A stretch of DNA of 7,697 nt from Sphingomonas paucimobilis (GTDB lineage Bacteria > Pseudomonadota > Alphaproteobacteria > Sphingomonadales > Sphingomonadaceae): NCBI GenBank assembly GCA_945860425.1, contig CAMAQU010000073.1, positions 1-7,697 of the forward strand. Reading direction: 5' to 3'. Below are positions 5,673 through 7,697 of the stretch, piece by piece. The notes beneath the pieces were generated by a model. That model was not told where the DNA came from and ran no database searches. It saw only the letters and a program-made list of their open reading frames with translations. The position numbers and the translations under genes are program-made. Position 1 is the stretch's first letter. Every line of letters begins with the position of its first letter.

Positions 5673-6746
5673 ATGGCGCAGGTGCTTTGGGTGAAGAAGG
5701 ATGATCTCACCGTTTCAAAACTGGCCGATCTGCCAGAAGCACCGCTGGCCGCCGGTGCTGTTCGACTGCGGATTGAGAGCTTTGCCGTCACCGCCAATAA
5801 TGTCACCTATGCTGTTGCCGGAGACATGATGCGCTATTGGGATTTCTTCCCGGCACCAGAGAGTTGGGGCATTGTCCCCGTATGGGGCCATGCCCTGGTC
5901 GACGCCTCTAACTGCCCGGACATTGCAGTGGGCGAACGCGTTTATGGCTATCTGCCCATGGCGACCCATTTGGATGTCGTGCCCGGCCAAATATCTGCCG
6001 GGCAATTCACCGATATGGCGGAGCATCGCCAACCCATGAGCCAGTTTTACAATCAATATAGCCGGATAGCGGCTGACCCAGAGCATGATCCTGCGCGCGA
6101 AGATGCGCGGATGATTTTTGGCCCCTTGTTCAAAACCGGTTTTTTGATTGAGGCCTTTTACCGGCGCAATGACTGGTTTGGCGCCGAGCAATTGGTGATG
6201 ACCAGTGCCTCTTCCAAGACCGCCATGGCGCTGGCCCATTGCGCAAAGGAAGCATCGCCCACTCTCCGGCGGATCGGCCTGACATCCCCCGCAAATATGG
6301 ATTTTGTGCGGGCAACGGGGCTGTATGATGAGGTTGTCGCTTATGATGCGGCAGCGAGCCTTGCCCTAACACCGAGTGTATCCGTCGATTTTGCAGGCAA
6401 TGCCGCCGTGATGCGCGCCATCCACACCCGCCTAGCCGCGGAACTTCGCTATTCCAGCATTGTCGGCATGACGCATGTCGGCGCGCGGGCCGGGAGTGGT
6501 GAGCCCTTGCCGGGGCCAGCCCCTATCCTCTTCTTCGCCCCCACAGAAGCCTTGGAAACCATCAAGGCGCTTGGCCCCAAGGGCTTTGCGCTGGCCGTTG
6601 GATCGGCTTGGCAGAGCTTTGTCGCGGGGACGGAGGCTGTGACGCACGTTGCGCATCAACCCGGGCTGAGCGCGGCTGACACGATTTTTCAGAAAACGCT
6701 GGCCGGAAAGCAGGATCCTCAGACCGGGATTGTCATCACCTTTTAA
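5673..6746 (+). CDS. DUF2855 family protein, MDR-like oxidoreductase fold
   Basis: A 357-residue soluble protein matching the DUF2855 family pattern. The layout is that of a divergent medium-chain dehydrogenase/reductase. A GroES-like N-terminal part includes RLRIESFAVTANNVTYAVAG (31-50), MMRYWDFFPAP (52-62), WGIVPVWGHALV (65-76) and VGERVYGYLPMATHL (86-100). A Rossmann-like part follows: GPLFKTGFLIEAF (150-162) then QLVMTSASSKTAMALAHCA (173-191). The family's SASSKTA motif replaces the usual glycine-rich nucleotide loop, so cofactor use is uncertain, and no zinc-binding cysteine/histidine cluster is seen. The conserved AHCAK helix, the ATGLYDEVVAYD strand (214-225), and FFAPTEALETI toward the C-terminus support a complete protein. 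It follows the DUF6456 gene after 20 nt and ends overlapping the convergent GST gene by 4 bp. Substrate and pathway are unknown. Confidence 0.85.
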   Translation: MAQVLWVKKDDLTVSKLADLPEAPLAAGAVRLRIESFAVTANNVTYAVAGDMMRYWDFFPAPESWGIVPVWGHALVDASNCPDIAVGERVYGYLPMATHLDVVPGQISAGQFTDMAEHRQPMSQFYNQYSRIAADPEHDPAREDARMIFGPLFKTGFLIEAFYRRNDWFGAEQLVMTSASSKTAMALAHCAKEASPTLRRIGLTSPANMDFVRATGLYDEVVAYDAAASLALTPSVSVDFAGNAAVMRAIHTRLAAELRYSSIVGMTHVGARAGSGEPLPGPAPILFFAPTEALETIKALGPKGFALAVGSAWQSFVAGTEAVTHVAHQPGLSAADTIFQKTLAGKQDPQTGIVITF

Positions 6747-7390
6747 CGCAGACTCTCCAGAATCTGCGTATCTTTGGCGATGAGGGGCGCAAAGCTGGGC
6801 CGCGCGAGCATGGCGGCGACCCAAGCATAGGTGCGCGGATAGGCGGATCGATCCACCGCGCACCGGGCATAGTCATAGTTCACGAACATGCTGGCGACGG
6901 AGATATCCGCGATGCTGAGCGTGTCTCCGACCAGAAAGCCCTCTGGCTCAGGCACGACCGTTTCCAAATAGGCGAGCAATGGCGGCAAATCTTTCGTTTC
7001 GCCTTCAACAGCCAGCGCCTCATCAGCTGGCTGCTTCATGAAGATCGGGCCAACCACGCGGTTGAAGAAACACTTATAAACGATGGTCGACATCATGGTG
7101 TCGGCAAATTCTTCAAACCAAATCGCCTGTGCGCGCTGCGCCGGATCCGCCGGGATCACGGCGGGTGTGGGGAATTTGGCATCGAGATAGGTCACAATGG
7201 CTGTGGAGTCTGAAACAGTGAAATCGCCATCGGCAAAGGCGGGCATTTTCCCAAAGGGGCTGGCCTTGCGGAAATCCGGATTCTGATCCCCAATCCGGAC
7301 ATTGCGGACGGGCAAATCTAGACCCTTTTCCGCTGCCACGACCATGACCTTGCGCACAAAGGGCGAAAACGAACTTCCGAACAAAATCAT
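6743..7390 (-). CDS. Glutathione S-transferase family protein
   Basis: A 215-residue cytosolic glutathione S-transferase-like protein, a normal length for the family. The thioredoxin-fold N domain (1-75) has SSFSPFVRKVMVVAAEKG (6-23) with candidate catalytic serines at 6, 7 and 9, NPDFRKASPFGKMPAF (37-52) with cis-proline P50, and the glutathione gamma-glutamyl-binding pair D61-S62 in VSDSTAIVTYL. The helical C domain (85-215) contains the N-capping motif SIADIS at 159-164 and the terminal helix PRTYAWVAAMLARPSF. The ATG at 7390 is chosen because AGGAAGAGG (complement of 7398-7406) lies 7 nt upstream and the first beta strand starts at once. A GTG at 7423 would add 11 unlikely residues. Its end overlaps the convergent DUF2855 gene. 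The subclass is uncertain, so detoxification of a particular compound cannot be claimed. Confidence 0.9.
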   Translation of the reverse strand: MILFGSSFSPFVRKVMVVAAEKGLDLPVRNVRIGDQNPDFRKASPFGKMPAFADGDFTVSDSTAIVTYLDAKFPTPAVIPADPAQRAQAIWFEEFADTMMSTIVYKCFFNRVVGPIFMKQPADEALAVEGETKDLPPLLAYLETVVPEPEGFLVGDTLSIADISVASMFVNYDYARCAVDRSAYPRTYAWVAAMLARPSFAPLIAKDTQILESLR

Positions 7391-7404
7391 GGCAGAGCCT
7401 CTTC

Positions 7405-7417
7405 CTTGATAATCAAG
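7405..7417. promoter_or_regulatory. Perfect 13-bp palindrome between the GST and ATP-grasp genes
   Basis: CTTGAT-A-ATCAAG is perfectly symmetric around 7411, in the 71-bp gap between two divergent genes. It starts 15 bp from the GST ATG, touching that gene's ribosome binding site, and ends 44 bp before the ATG at 7462. It could be an operator serving both genes, or a small RNA hairpin beside the GST ribosome binding site. Symmetry is seen directly; function is inferred. Confidence 0.45.
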
Positions 7418-7461
7418 TTCCACTGCTTGTCAGCGCGGGCCGGGCGTTGCAAGAGGGATGC

Positions 7462-7697
7462 ATGCGCCGCATTTGTATTTTGACGCCCGATCCCAGCTAT
7501 CCTGAAAATTGGGCCCCCATGGCCGATCACTTCCGCATGTTGTTCGGTCCGACATTGGACTTTCGACCCTGGACGGCGTCGGGGGATTTAACGGACTTTG
7601 ACCTGATCCTGCCACTGCTCGCCTGGGGGTATCAGCGCGATCCCGCACTTTGGTATCAAACGCTGGACCGATGGGACACAGAGCATCTGCCCGTCGC
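7462..7697 (+). CDS. Probable ATP-grasp domain protein (N-terminal part, runs off the window)
   Basis: The first 78 residues of a gene cut by the window end. It starts MRRICILTPDPSYPENWAPM and continues with FDLILPLLAWGYQRDPALWY at about 46-65, then WDTEHLPV. The strand ILTPDP, a short acidic TDFDLILPLL strand and the aromatic WGYQRD turn resemble the pre-ATP-grasp N domain of glutathione-synthetase-like ATP-grasp proteins common in sphingomonads. The ATP-binding and catalytic parts would lie past the end, so the assignment is tentative. A purine-rich AAGAGGG (7451-7457) is 4 nt before the ATG. An overlapping ATG at 7458 is in another frame. It is divergent from the GST gene across 71 bp, which may hold a shared control site. 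Confidence 0.6.
   Translation, partial: MRRICILTPDPSYPENWAPMADHFRMLFGPTLDFRPWTASGDLTDFDLILPLLAWGYQRDPALWYQTLDRWDTEHLPV

Noticed and set aside
7391..7423. Upstream GTG start at 7423 for the glutathione S-transferase
   Set aside because: The extra 11 residues do not fit the family's N-terminus, and a strong ribosome binding site (7398-7406) points to the ATG at 7390.
1..7697. A new defence, phage or CRISPR-like system
   Set aside because: No repeat array, integrase, transposase, nuclease, toxin-antitoxin pair or phage structural gene is visible. The XRE gene alone is not enough to claim a prophage or defence module.

Overview
The window looks like chromosomal DNA from an alphaproteobacterium, most likely a sphingomonad. 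This rests on gene content and protein style: a tiny aa3-type cytochrome oxidase subunit IV gene placed directly before split transhydrogenase genes (pntAA, pntAB), a DUF6456 protein, an EpsD-family lipoprotein, and moderately GC-rich coding DNA. No RNA genes, insertion sequences, integrases or CRISPR arrays are visible. Coding density is high and no gap exceeds about 130 bases.

Layout. (1) 133-1689, plus strand: a compact unit of cytochrome oxidase subunit IV (41 aa), pntAA and pntAB. These would supply a terminal-oxidase accessory peptide and the NAD(H)-binding and first membrane parts of the proton-translocating transhydrogenase. The usual third gene, pntB, does not follow. (2) 1702-4404, minus strand: a three-gene surface-polysaccharide unit, read as EpsD-like lipoprotein, family-2 glycosyltransferase, then a putative rhamnosyltransferase-like protein. 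The gaps are 18 and 4 nt. (3) 4522-5085, minus strand: an XRE regulator with an S24/LexA-like C-terminal half. It is divergent from (4) 5182-6746, plus strand: a DUF6456 protein followed by a DUF2855 protein. The 96-bp divergent gap holds an imperfect inverted repeat that could be an operator. (5) 6743-7390, minus strand: a glutathione S-transferase convergent with DUF2855, overlapping by 4 bp. It is divergent from (6) 7462 to the window end: the N-terminus of a probable ATP-grasp protein. A perfect 13-bp palindrome lies between these two.

The glycosyltransferase/EpsD genes look like a small satellite of an exopolysaccharide pathway, since no polymerase, flippase or Wzc-like genes are present. 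The transhydrogenase unit ends abruptly where this satellite begins. The same 12-mer (CCTTTTAACGCA) occurs at both convergent gene ends bounding the ~5-kb middle block, which is worth checking but may be chance. I see no clearly new defence or mobile system. The most unusual points are the absent pntB, the XRE/DUF6456 divergent pair with its degenerate S24 domain, and the palindrome between the GST and ATP-grasp genes.
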